Of a stretch of 6,912 bases of DNA, positions 1 through 5,747 are shown in pieces (the stretch's first letter is position 1; every line of letters begins with the position of its first letter). Under the pieces are notes generated by a model. The model saw nothing but the letters and a program-made list of their open reading frames with translations, was not told where the DNA came from and made no database searches. Source of the DNA: an uncultured Bacilli bacterium (GTDB lineage Bacteria > Bacillota_I > Bacilli_A > RF39 > UBA660); the NCBI GenBank assembly GCA_947626215.1, contig CANQRJ010000076.1, forward strand, positions 1-6,912, written 5' to 3'. Both the position numbers and the translations under genes were made by a program.

Positions 1-113
1 GATTTTCGTTTTAATTCGTAATGCCAACATTACCCATAATGAAGGCAAAACTTCATTAAAACTCAAATCTTGTCAAATTTAGTCAATAAAATCGTTAATT
101 GTTTATAAAGTGA

Positions 114-239
114 GTAGTGTATTATTTGGAAAATATACTATTATTCCTTAATAAATATGTTAAAGAAGAAACAAAGAAAGCGTTTATTGATTTAATGACT
201 AATATAAGCAAAGGATTATCTAGTATAAGAACAATGTAA
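114..239 (+). pseudogene. Possible 3' remnant of a plus-strand gene
   Basis: A 41-codon open frame follows a TGA at 111-113 and ends with TAA at 237-239. It has no ATG near its beginning; a GTG at 117 has only a weak AAGTGA upstream. The product is charged and helix-like, with VKEETKKAFIDLMTNISKGL as its most protein-like part. I do not recognise the family. The main support is position: the stop lies only 6 bases before a strong hairpin terminator (246-280), as expected for the end of a real gene. It could be the last part of a gene truncated by deletion, a tiny GTG-start gene, or chance. Confidence 0.3.
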
Positions 240-245
240 GTATAT

Positions 246-280
246 TAAAGTAAAGGTACTTGTACTAGTGCCTTTCTTTA
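246..280 (+). terminator. Rho-independent terminator between convergent units
   Basis: The inner stem pairs AAAGGTAC (252-259) with GTGCCTTT (268-275), 8 pairs including one G-U, around an 8-base loop. With one bulged T at 251 the stem extends by TAAAG (246-250) against CTTTA (276-280), giving 13 pairs. The plus-strand side ends in TTTCTTTATTT, a usable U-tract. The minus-strand side ends in TTTACTTTAATATA, so it may also stop the reductase operon, whose last stop codon is 92 bases away. It sits just after the remnant ending at 239. Confidence 0.75.
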
Positions 281-371
281 TTTGCTATTAATTGAGGTAA
301 TAATACAATATAATTTTTATTAAAATCTAATGTCTTATATTTAAAATATGTTTTTTTCACAATGGCCTAGT

Positions 372-1445
372 TTAATACCAATCATGTTTTTCGCCTTTAT
401 CTAAAGCATTGATTTGTTGCATTTCTTCATAAGATAATTCAAAATCATAAATTTCAGTATTTTCTTTTATATGTTCTGGATTGGATGACCCTGGAATGAC
501 TACAACACCTTTTTGTAAATTCCATCGCAAGATGACTTGGGCAGAAGAGACATGATGATTTTGAGCAATTTTTAAAATAGTTTCATTATTTAATAATTCA
601 CTTGTATACCCTCTTCCTCCAAAGGGATACCATCCTTGTACCACAATATCTAAGTTTTGGATATAAGGTATCACATCATTTTCTTGATAAAAGGGGTGAA
701 TTTCATTTTGAACAAGAGCAGGAACAATATTTACTTGAGGTAAAAACTCTTTCAATTCTTTTACATACCAATTAGATAAACCTAAAGAATGAATTTGACC
801 AGAACTAACATATTTTTCCATTTCTTTATAAGCAAGCACATCATTACTACCAGGATGATGTAAAAGCATCATATCAATATAGCCAATATCTAACTTTTTT
901 AATGCCATTTCTATTGCACTTTTAGGATCATCATATTGAGTAGGATAGATTTTTGTAATCACAAATATTTCTTCTCTTGGAATGTTTGAATCCTTGATTG
1001 CTCGACCAATTTCTTCTTCATTTCCATACATATATGCTGTATCAATTAATCTCACACCCGCTTTTAAGGCACTTAAAACGGCTTGATAACAAGTATCTTC
1101 TGTTAAACTATAAGTTCCAAGTCCATTTAAAGGCATAACATACCCACTATTTAAAGTCACTTGTTTTTTATCTAAATCAAAAGAAATATTTTTATAATTC
1201 GAAGAAATAAAATTATCAGAATTCATATCTCTATTCTCCTTTACATTATCAAAAATTTTAAAACCCAATATTTTTACTATCAAACCTTCGTCAAACCCAT
1301 TTTGAGAATAACTATTTATTTTATGAACTTTTGTTATTTCATACAATAAAGCTTTAAATTTAATAGATCCACCGTCTTTTAAATGAAATGGAATTGGAAT
1401 GAATAGAATCAAAAGCAATATAACAAAAATAATTTTTTTATTCAC
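372..1445 (-). CDS. Aldo/keto reductase with N-terminal membrane-anchor domain
   Basis: The frame encodes 357 residues from a GTG start preceded by AAGGA at 6 bases; the GTG shares one base with the TAG of the upstream gene. Residues 5-20 are a hydrophobic anchor. Residues 23-67 (motifs KDGG, KALLYEITKVHKI, ILGFKIFDN) resemble small stand-alone membrane-anchored proteins I recall from Bacillota. Residues about 95-357 are a complete NAD(P)H-dependent aldo/keto reductase domain with the catalytic tetrad D135, Y140, K165 and H196 (LLHHP). The usual IPKS...R cofactor-phosphate motif is IPGSSNPEHIKEN here (317-329), so the Lys and Arg are replaced by G319 and H325. Bacterial reductases of this family usually have 270-290 residues, so the first 73 are extra. 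An internal ATG at 1226 with its own strong Shine-Dalgarno could give a 284-residue cytosolic enzyme. If the long form is made, a signal anchor would place the enzyme outside, away from NADPH. Substrate unknown. Confidence 0.9.
   Translation of the reverse strand: MNKKIIFVILLLILFIPIPFHLKDGGSIKFKALLYEITKVHKINSYSQNGFDEGLIVKILGFKIFDNVKENRDMNSDNFISSNYKNISFDLDKKQVTLNSGYVMPLNGLGTYSLTEDTCYQAVLSALKAGVRLIDTAYMYGNEEEIGRAIKDSNIPREEIFVITKIYPTQYDDPKSAIEMALKKLDIGYIDMMLLHHPGSNDVLAYKEMEKYVSSGQIHSLGLSNWYVKELKEFLPQVNIVPALVQNEIHPFYQENDVIPYIQNLDIVVQGWYPFGGRGYTSELLNNETILKIAQNHHVSSAQVILRWNLQKGVVVIPGSSNPEHIKENTEIYDFELSYEEMQQINALDKGEKHDWY
1224..1242 (-). promoter_or_regulatory. Internal ribosome binding site and start for the reductase domain
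   Basis: On the minus strand AAAGGAG (1236-1242) lies 9 bases before an in-frame ATG (1224-1226). This is the strongest Shine-Dalgarno in the gene and better than the one serving the GTG at 1445. It falls at the junction between the small anchor domain and the reductase (residue M74), and initiation here gives 284 residues, the normal family length. It may be the authentic reductase start left over from a two-gene arrangement. Confidence 0.6.
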
Positions 1446-2143
1446 TAGATTTCCTTCTTTCTTTTTTTCTTCTTAGTAAACCAACTCCATTTATCCCGTT
1501 TTTTTCTTTCAATTTTAAAATTTGGATAAGCATGAGAAATATGTCGATAAAGAAAAGAATTTTTTTCTAACCATTTTAAAACATTTTTACGAATCTTTTC
1601 GGTATTATCTCTTTTTTGACCCTTAATATTTTTCTTAATTTTATTCATAACATAAAATGAAATCATGTTGTCACCTACGTAAACCACAAGTAATATCCAA
1701 AATAAAACTATACGAATAGGAGGAGTTATGAAAAAAATAAATTTCAATAACAAAGGATTTAAAATATAAAAACAAAATGTTCCTAAAATTCCAAAAGGAA
1801 TCATAGTTTCTAAACAGATTCTTCCATTAATATTAAATTTCTTTTGTGAATAATCCCACCATCTAGCATGAAACACTTTTTCCATAAAATAAGAAGTAAA
1901 ATATTCCAAAATTGAACAAATTAAAATGGATTTCAAAAAGACATCTAATACATCTTTAGAATTTTCACCAATTAAAAACAAAATACCAATAACTCCATAA
2001 CCATAAATAGGACAATATGGGCCAATTAAAAATCCACGATTTACAATTTTTCCTGTTTGAAACCAGTGAAGTATTACTTCCATACACCATCCAAGAAAAG
2101 AATAAATCATAAATAATAGAAAAAAGGGAATAAATTTATTCAT
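1445..2143 (-). CDS. CmpB-type (PF06541) multi-pass membrane protein
   Basis: This 232-residue integral membrane protein matches from memory the family labelled putative ABC-transporter type IV (ABC_trans_CmpB, PF06541). Hydrophobic segments lie at about 4-24, 38-58, 66-86, 110-135 and 142-166. Family-like motifs are SFLGWCMEV (15-23), NRGFLIGPYCPIYGYG (35-50), the loop ending HARWWDY (92-98) and NGRICLETMIPFG (106-118). A strongly basic tail (about 168-232, ending in a Lys/Arg run) should be cytoplasmic; the HAYPNF element in it also looks conserved. There is no ATPase domain here or nearby, so the ABC-transporter label is only historical and the function is unknown. The ATG follows AGGAAGTGG at 7 bases. 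Its TAG overlaps the GTG of the reductase frame by one base, so the two are probably translationally coupled. Confidence 0.85.
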   Translation of the reverse strand: MNKFIPFFLLFMIYSFLGWCMEVILHWFQTGKIVNRGFLIGPYCPIYGYGVIGILFLIGENSKDVLDVFLKSILICSILEYFTSYFMEKVFHARWWDYSQKKFNINGRICLETMIPFGILGTFCFYILNPLLLKFIFFITPPIRIVLFWILLVVYVGDNMISFYVMNKIKKNIKGQKRDNTEKIRKNVLKWLEKNSFLYRHISHAYPNFKIERKKRDKWSWFTKKKKRKKEI

Positions 2144-2167
2144 GAAAAATCCACTTCCTATATTTCT

Positions 2168-2176
2168 ATTATATCA
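2168..2176 (-). promoter_or_regulatory. Extended -10 promoter for CmpB-type/reductase operon
   Basis: The minus strand reads TGATATAAT, a TGN-extended consensus -10, preceded by a T-rich stretch and no recognisable TTGACA at 16-18 bases. It lies in the 58-base gap after the thioredoxin-lipoprotein stop and about 25 bases before the ATG at 2143, giving a short leader with a good Shine-Dalgarno. No terminator is visible in the gap, so read-through from upstream is also possible. Confidence 0.65.
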
Positions 2177-2201
2177 AAAATAAATCTTGAAAAAAATATT
2201 T

Positions 2202-2894
2202 TTAATTTATAGAAAACTTTTGAAATAAAGTACGAGCTTTTGATTTGATATCTTCCTCAATCTCAGGTGTTAATTTTTGATAACCATCTTTTTGTAAACT
2301 AGAAATACATTCATCTAAAGAAATAGCTTTTCCTTCTTTATAAATAATAAAGGAAGGAGCAAATAAACGATTTTCAAAAGTGTTTACTTCTTTATTATTG
2401 TTATCTGTAAGTGTATATGGAGATAAAAATTCATCTAAAGTATTTAAAACATCATGATAGTATTTATCAGGATACACTTCATATACTAAACGGTTATTAT
2501 TATCCACTTTAAAATAACCTCTTAAATCTGATTCTTTTGTATTATCTTCTCTTATATTCACATAATATATTTTTTCAATGTGATTTTCTTTTGCTACTTC
2601 AATGACATAAGGTATAACAGATCTACACCAAGGGCAACCAGAAAAACCAACATATAAAAGAAAATCTTCCTTATTTTCAATTTTTTCTTTCACTTCTTTA
2701 AATGTCGTATAAATAAATGGGTTGTCTTCATCAATGGTAATACTTCGATAAGATACTCCAGGAGTAGAAGTTTCCATTCCGTTTAAAGATTCATAATCTT
2801 CTTTAAATTTTAACGCGTCCGTTTTGTTAGTTCCACAACTAGTGACCAAAAATAAACAAATTAAAAATAAAATCCACACTTTTTTCTTTTTCAT
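2202..2894 (-). CDS. Thioredoxin-fold lipoprotein with CPWC active site
   Basis: The 230-residue product has a lipoprotein signal: MKKKK, a hydrophobic core and lipobox LVTSC with lipid-accepting C20. It should sit on the outer face of the membrane. The mature part carries a thioredoxin-like fold: strand FLLYVGFSG (78-86), redox motif C87-P-W-C90, strand KIYYVNI (108-114) and the typical cis-proline segment before a strand, AP180-SFIIYKEG. CPWC differs from the CGPC of cytosolic thioredoxins. Similar exported thioredoxin-like proteins are common in Bacillota; the activity could be disulfide reduction, isomerisation or oxidation. C196 is the only other cysteine. The start was set at ATG 2894 because GAGGTG (2901-2906) is 6 bases ahead; a GTG at 2903 lies inside that Shine-Dalgarno. 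It lies 89 bases downstream of the XRE regulator gene and may be co-transcribed with it. Confidence 0.88.
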   Translation of the reverse strand: MKKKKVWILFLICLFLVTSCGTNKTDALKFKEDYESLNGMETSTPGVSYRSITIDEDNPFIYTTFKEVKEKIENKEDFLLYVGFSGCPWCRSVIPYVIEVAKENHIEKIYYVNIREDNTKESDLRGYFKVDNNNRLVYEVYPDKYYHDVLNTLDEFLSPYTLTDNNNKEVNTFENRLFAPSFIIYKEGKAISLDECISSLQKDGYQKLTPEIEEDIKSKARTLFQKFSIN

Positions 2895-2906
2895 ACTTTT
2901 CACCTC
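2895..2906 (-). promoter_or_regulatory. Shine-Dalgarno deciding the thioredoxin-lipoprotein start
   Basis: GAGGTG (2901-2906, minus strand) is followed by 6 bases and ATG (2892-2894). The in-frame GTG at 2901-2903, which would add three residues, is part of the Shine-Dalgarno and is unlikely to be used. Confidence 0.75.
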
Positions 2907-2983
2907 AAGATAAATTTTAAAGGAAAAGAGAGAAAAAAGAAATAAAGCATTCGTTTAAATAAAGATTCAACCACAAGTTGATA

Positions 2984-3673
2984 TTAATCACAAGAGCTAT
3001 CACTAATTTCAATTGGAATTTTATAGGTAATCGTTTTATTATGACTTATTGTATCAATTTCTATAAACAAATTTGTTTCTGTAAACATCGTACAATTTAC
3101 TTCATAATGATCCATTCGCATTTTTAAATTTTTCAAATATTCTGTAAGAGTCGAATTTTCACCACTTTCACAAGAAGTAATTTTTGTTTTTTCATTATTT
3201 TTTTCTTCATATAAAGTACAATGAAGTTCTTCATACACAATGTCTTCATCATTTCCTGTATACATTACATCATGAATCATTAAAGAAGTTCTATCGTTTG
3301 TTCTTACTACACTTCCTAAAACTTTAAAATCGGTATTCGTAGAAATCAGTTCATTAAACTCAAAGTTTTCATTATGAAAACGAAGAAAAAAGAAAACGCC
3401 AATAAAAATAACAAGTATTAAAAGAAGTAGAATACAAAATTTCATTTTTTTATGATTTTTTCTCTGAAAAGTACCTTCTAAAATTTCATCAATAGGAATT
3501 GAAAATTGTTTTTTCATTTCTTGTAAAGTAGAAATATCAGGTAAATTTTTGCCATTTTCCCATTTAGATACGGCTTGAGGTGACACACCAAGTTTATGCG
3601 CGAATAAAGTTTGAGATAGATGATGTTCTATTCTTATTTTTTTAATCATTTTTCCTATTTCTTCTTGATTCAT
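2984..3673 (-). CDS. Membrane-anchored XRE-family regulator with external domain
   Basis: The 229-residue product has an N-terminal XRE/HTH_3 DNA-binding domain (about 5-61), with LSQTLFAHKLGVSPQAVSKW containing the helix-turn-helix and recognition helix (31-38). One transmembrane segment follows (about 78-97), then an external domain of about 130 residues (98-229), mostly strand-like, that I do not recognise. Topology with a basic RKNHKKMK before the membrane is N-in, C-out, suiting a one-component sensor that reads an extracytoplasmic signal. The external part holds four cysteines (C152, C168, C194, C228), an even number that could form disulfides. The next gene encodes a thioredoxin-like lipoprotein. 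The start is ATG 3673 with GGTGG 8 bases ahead; a longer frame back to 3748 runs through the promoter and the preceding gene's end. Confidence 0.88.
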   Translation of the reverse strand: MNQEEIGKMIKKIRIEHHLSQTLFAHKLGVSPQAVSKWENGKNLPDISTLQEMKKQFSIPIDEILEGTFQRKNHKKMKFCILLLLILVIFIGVFFFLRFHNENFEFNELISTNTDFKVLGSVVRTNDRTSLMIHDVMYTGNDEDIVYEELHCTLYEEKNNEKTKITSCESGENSTLTEYLKNLKMRMDHYEVNCTMFTETNLFIEIDTISHNKTITYKIPIEISDSSCD

Positions 3674-3681
3674 AGAATCAC

Positions 3682-3686
3682 CCACC
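3682..3686 (-). promoter_or_regulatory. Shine-Dalgarno deciding the XRE regulator start
   Basis: GGTGG on the minus strand lies 8 bases ahead of the ATG at 3671-3673 and about 12 bases inside the transcript expected from the -10 at 3699-3707. It supports the 229-residue form over the 254-residue frame. Confidence 0.6.
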
Positions 3687-3698
3687 AATCTACTAGAC

Positions 3699-3707
3699 AT
3701 TATATCA
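3699..3707 (-). promoter_or_regulatory. Extended -10 promoter for XRE regulator
   Basis: The minus strand reads TGATATAAT, a full consensus -10 with TGN extension. At a 17-base spacer the -35 position reads TTATTA (3 of 6 matches), which overlaps the stop of the upstream gene. The predicted transcript starts near 3692, leaving about 19 bases of leader. The gene therefore has its own promoter right behind the DUF4829-like gene. Confidence 0.7.
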
Positions 3708-3720
3708 TAAAAAATTTTAA

Positions 3721-4155
3721 TTAATAACCCCAATCCTTTAGCTGCCAAGATTCACCAGAATTTCTCACTAAAATCCATTTCCAATTTTGGTATTCTGAAG
3801 ACGAATTAAAACCAGATTGAATCGCGATTTCTCCTTTATAAGTTTTAAAATTAGAATAAAGTATCATTACGTCTTCTACTTGATATGTCCTCTTCCGCTC
3901 TTCACTTTCTTTTAAAGAATCTTTTTCGCTATACCAGATTTTTTCTAAAGTTGCAGGAAAAAGAGAGAATCTTTCTAATACCACCTGAATAGCCGAATGA
4001 ATTTCTTCTGAAGTAAAATAAGAAGATTCACCAACTTTAATTTCTACATGAGAAACGTCTCCTTTTTTAGGTCCAAATTCTATAAATATTCCAAAAAATA
4101 ATACAAGAAAAAAGACAAGAATCAATCCCCAAAAAATCCATTTTTTTTCTTTCAT
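3721..4155 (-). CDS. Small membrane-anchored protein resembling DUF4829 proteins
   Basis: The 144-residue product has an N-terminal anchor (about 5-25) and an external domain of about 115 residues. Visible elements are VEIKVGESSYFTSEEI (37-52), a helix-like region with IWYSE (73-77), the strand VEDVMILYSNF (93-103) and the end NWKWILVRNSGESWQLKDWGY (124-144). From memory this pattern, especially the terminal NWKWILVR and W-GY, matches small clostridial secreted proteins annotated DUF4829; no function is known. The start is uncertain: ATG 4155 is 11 bases after AGGA, while a TTG directly before it (4158) has the better 8-base spacing and would add one Met. It lies 19-22 bases after the Asp-box gene, so the two are likely one transcription unit. 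It has no cysteines. Confidence 0.8.
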   Translation of the reverse strand: MKEKKWIFWGLILVFFLVLFFGIFIEFGPKKGDVSHVEIKVGESSYFTSEEIHSAIQVVLERFSLFPATLEKIWYSEKDSLKESEERKRTYQVEDVMILYSNFKTYKGEIAIQSGFNSSSEYQNWKWILVRNSGESWQLKDWGY

Positions 4156-4177
4156 CAAAAAATTTTTCCTTTCTTTT

Positions 4178-4750
4178 TTAATTTTTTAAATTCCAAGTAA
4201 GCCCACGATCATCACTCACAAAAAATAAATCGACATCTTCATACCCAGAATCATCTTCTTTTATTTTATAAATTGAACAAGGTAAGATGAGTAAATCATC
4301 TTCAAAGTATGGAACATCTAAAACGGTAAGCACTTCTATATCAGGTTGATCATAATTAATTTGACTTAACTCAAAAGTTTTCCCTCCATCCAATGTAACA
4401 TAAACTCCCATATAATTATTATTTTTTGATAAATTAGGTTTCGAAATAGCAAAGCCAAAAAGTTTATCGTAAAAAATAAATTTTGGTTCCATGCTTAAAG
4501 TTAGAAAATTTTGGGTCACTTGTTCAAACGTTTTTCCACGATTGGTACTTTTTTCTACCACGACAAGTTGATTTTGACCTAAAGCATAATCAATTCTTTC
4601 AAAACGCATTCTTACATCGTCAAATTTTACGGAATATAAAGTATTTTCATCATCCGGATATTCTCTATTTAATGAATAAAGATACCACATTGTTCCTATA
4701 AAAAGAAAAGTTAAAAGAAAAGCAAAAATCACAGTCCATTTACGTTTCAT
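4178..4750 (-). CDS. Short membrane-anchored Asp-box (BNR) repeat protein
   Basis: The 190-residue product has an N-terminal signal anchor (about 5-26) and then three Asp-box motifs of the S/T-x-D-x-G-x-T-F/W type: STNRGKTF (68-75), TLDGGKTF (119-126) and SDDRGLTW (179-186). In the first box Asn70 replaces the Asp. Spacing of 51 and 60 residues is normal for beta-propeller blades such as those of sialidases and WD40/YVTN/BNR-like proteins. Full propellers need six to eight blades (300 or more residues); this has about three and stops 4 residues after the last box. No sialidase catalytic residues are evident, so an enzymatic role is not supported; binding or structural function is more likely. 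The ATG follows AAGGGA at 7 bases. It has its own promoter near 4809 and is followed closely by the DUF4829-like gene. Confidence 0.8.
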   Translation of the reverse strand: MKRKWTVIFAFLLTFLFIGTMWYLYSLNREYPDDENTLYSVKFDDVRMRFERIDYALGQNQLVVVEKSTNRGKTFEQVTQNFLTLSMEPKFIFYDKLFGFAISKPNLSKNNNYMGVYVTLDGGKTFELSQINYDQPDIEVLTVLDVPYFEDDLLILPCSIYKIKEDDSGYEDVDLFFVSDDRGLTWNLKN

Positions 4751-4804
4751 ATTGTATTCCCTTCTATCAAATTAATTCTTGTTCTCCAATCCATAACTAA
4801 TAAA

Positions 4805-4813
4805 ATCATATCA
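4805..4813 (-). promoter_or_regulatory. Extended -10 promoter for Asp-box gene
   Basis: The minus strand reads TGATATGAT: TGN extension plus TATGAT (5 of 6). The -35 position is poor (TACTTT at 17 bases). It sits in the 96-base gap between the C39 peptidase stop and the ATG at 4750, predicting a leader of about 48 bases. No terminator hairpin is seen in this gap. Confidence 0.55.
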
Positions 4814-4846
4814 TAAATAATAAAAGAAAAGTACTTAAAATAAAAA

Positions 4847-5731
4847 TTATTTAAAAAGGCCAGTTCTTCCTTGATACATAATAATGGATTGTCTACCATA
4901 AGAATTATAACTTTTTTCTAAAATTGTTCTAGAAACCTTTACCGTCTCTTCTGGCTTTAAAGGATCGTTAATATAGAAATTGTCTTTATCATATCCCACT
5001 AATAAAACTGTATGAGAATTTTTAGGATAAGTATAAACTTCTGTTTCGGATTCATTAAACCACATATAAACATCTGAAAGTTCTTGATAATCTACTCCCA
5101 CCCAAATGATGGCAGGTAAATCACTGATTAAATAATTAATATTTTTACCAGTAGTTTCAGAAACAAGATAAGAACTTCCATCTAAAGATTTTTCTAAAGC
5201 ATTTAAAATAACAGGTGCAAAAGTTCCCCATCCTCTTTTTTCATCTTTAGGATCTCCTGCATAAAAATCTTTTGGATTAGGTCCATATCTTACTCCATCT
5301 TTTTCCCACACTTTAGCTTTTGGTAAATAATTGTTTATAAAATCTTCCGCCGTAATAGAAAAACCAAAATAATTTAAAAACATGGTTGCACTTACTGCCT
5401 CACATCCATTAGGAAAAAGTGGCATTTGTCCCATTCTTGGAACATCTAAAATCTTTTTTTTATCAGAATAAAAATTTTCTTCATAAGGATTCGGAATTTG
5501 ATACTTAGAAGAATATTCTGCAAAACTAGATTCCGTATTTTTTTCTATATTAATTTTACTTTCTGCAGTAAGAGAGATTTTAGTAAAATAATCTTCCTTT
5601 AATGCAGGTACTAATGCTTTTTTTAATTTTTCTTTTTCAACATGAAACTCATGATAAAAATAAATCGTAGAAAAAAGAAAGAAAACAAGCGCAATAAAAA
5701 GTAAAAGAATTAAAATATTTTTCTTTTTCAT
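4847..5731 (-). CDS. Membrane-anchored C39-like cysteine peptidase
   Basis: The 294-residue product has an N-terminal anchor (about 5-26), a charged linker rich in Lys/Glu to about 90, and a papain-like Peptidase_C39_2 domain (about 95-290). The catalytic set is readable: oxyanion-hole Gln102 and nucleophile Cys110 in GQMPLFPNGCEA, His240 in SHTVLLVGYD, and Asp256 (or neighbouring Asn255) in INDPL. The strand PAIIWVGVDY (206-215) before the histidine also fits. The family includes the double-glycine leader peptidase fold, but without ABC-transporter domains these stand-alone anchored forms are mostly of unknown substrate; the site should face outside the cell. Cys110 is the only cysteine. ATG 5731 follows GAGGGTGA; the gene starts 16 bases after the lipoprotein stop, so both are probably one operon. 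Confidence 0.88.
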   Translation of the reverse strand: MKKKNILILLLFIALVFFLFSTIYFYHEFHVEKEKLKKALVPALKEDYFTKISLTAESKINIEKNTESSFAEYSSKYQIPNPYEENFYSDKKKILDVPRMGQMPLFPNGCEAVSATMFLNYFGFSITAEDFINNYLPKAKVWEKDGVRYGPNPKDFYAGDPKDEKRGWGTFAPVILNALEKSLDGSSYLVSETTGKNINYLISDLPAIIWVGVDYQELSDVYMWFNESETEVYTYPKNSHTVLLVGYDKDNFYINDPLKPEETVKVSRTILEKSYNSYGRQSIIMYQGRTGLFK

Positions 5732-5747
5732 TATGATTCACCCTCTT

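Larger units (their letters stand above)
1..371. other. Gene-poor left flank with gene remnant, hairpins and terminator
   Basis: No intact gene is visible on either strand. In order it holds a 26-codon frame open from the left edge (2-79, stop TAG, no start inside the window), two adjacent small inverted repeats (18-33 and 37-58), a 41-codon plus-strand frame without ATG ending at 239, and a hairpin terminator at 246-280. The last 90 bases before the reductase stop codon are AT-rich, with no strong hairpin and no open frame I can support. The mixture looks like decayed coding sequence between convergent units. This is inference; only the hairpins and frames are seen directly. Confidence 0.6.

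Noticed and set aside
309..314. TATAAT on the plus strand
   Set aside because: No TG extension, no -35 at the right spacing, and no plus-strand frame after it; likely chance in AT-rich sequence.
2914..2919. TAAAAT as a -10 for the thioredoxin-lipoprotein gene
   Set aside because: Poor -35 (TTTCTT), no TG extension and it almost touches the Shine-Dalgarno; read-through from the XRE gene promoter is as likely.
2965..2985. Inverted repeat TCAAC/GTTGA after the XRE regulator stop as a terminator
   Set aside because: Only five pairs and a broken T-tract; too weak to call.
3674..3748. 25-residue N-terminal extension of the XRE regulator
   Set aside because: It runs through the -10 promoter and into the end of the upstream gene, starts without a good Shine-Dalgarno, and ATG 3673 has GGTGG at 8 bases.
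4483..4701. Plus-strand frame of 72 codons
   Set aside because: It lies wholly inside the Asp-box gene on the other strand, has no clear Shine-Dalgarno, and its product has no recognisable features.
4178..4750. Sialidase enzyme
   Set aside because: Asp-boxes alone are structural; no catalytic Arg triad, Tyr/Glu pair or full propeller can be seen.
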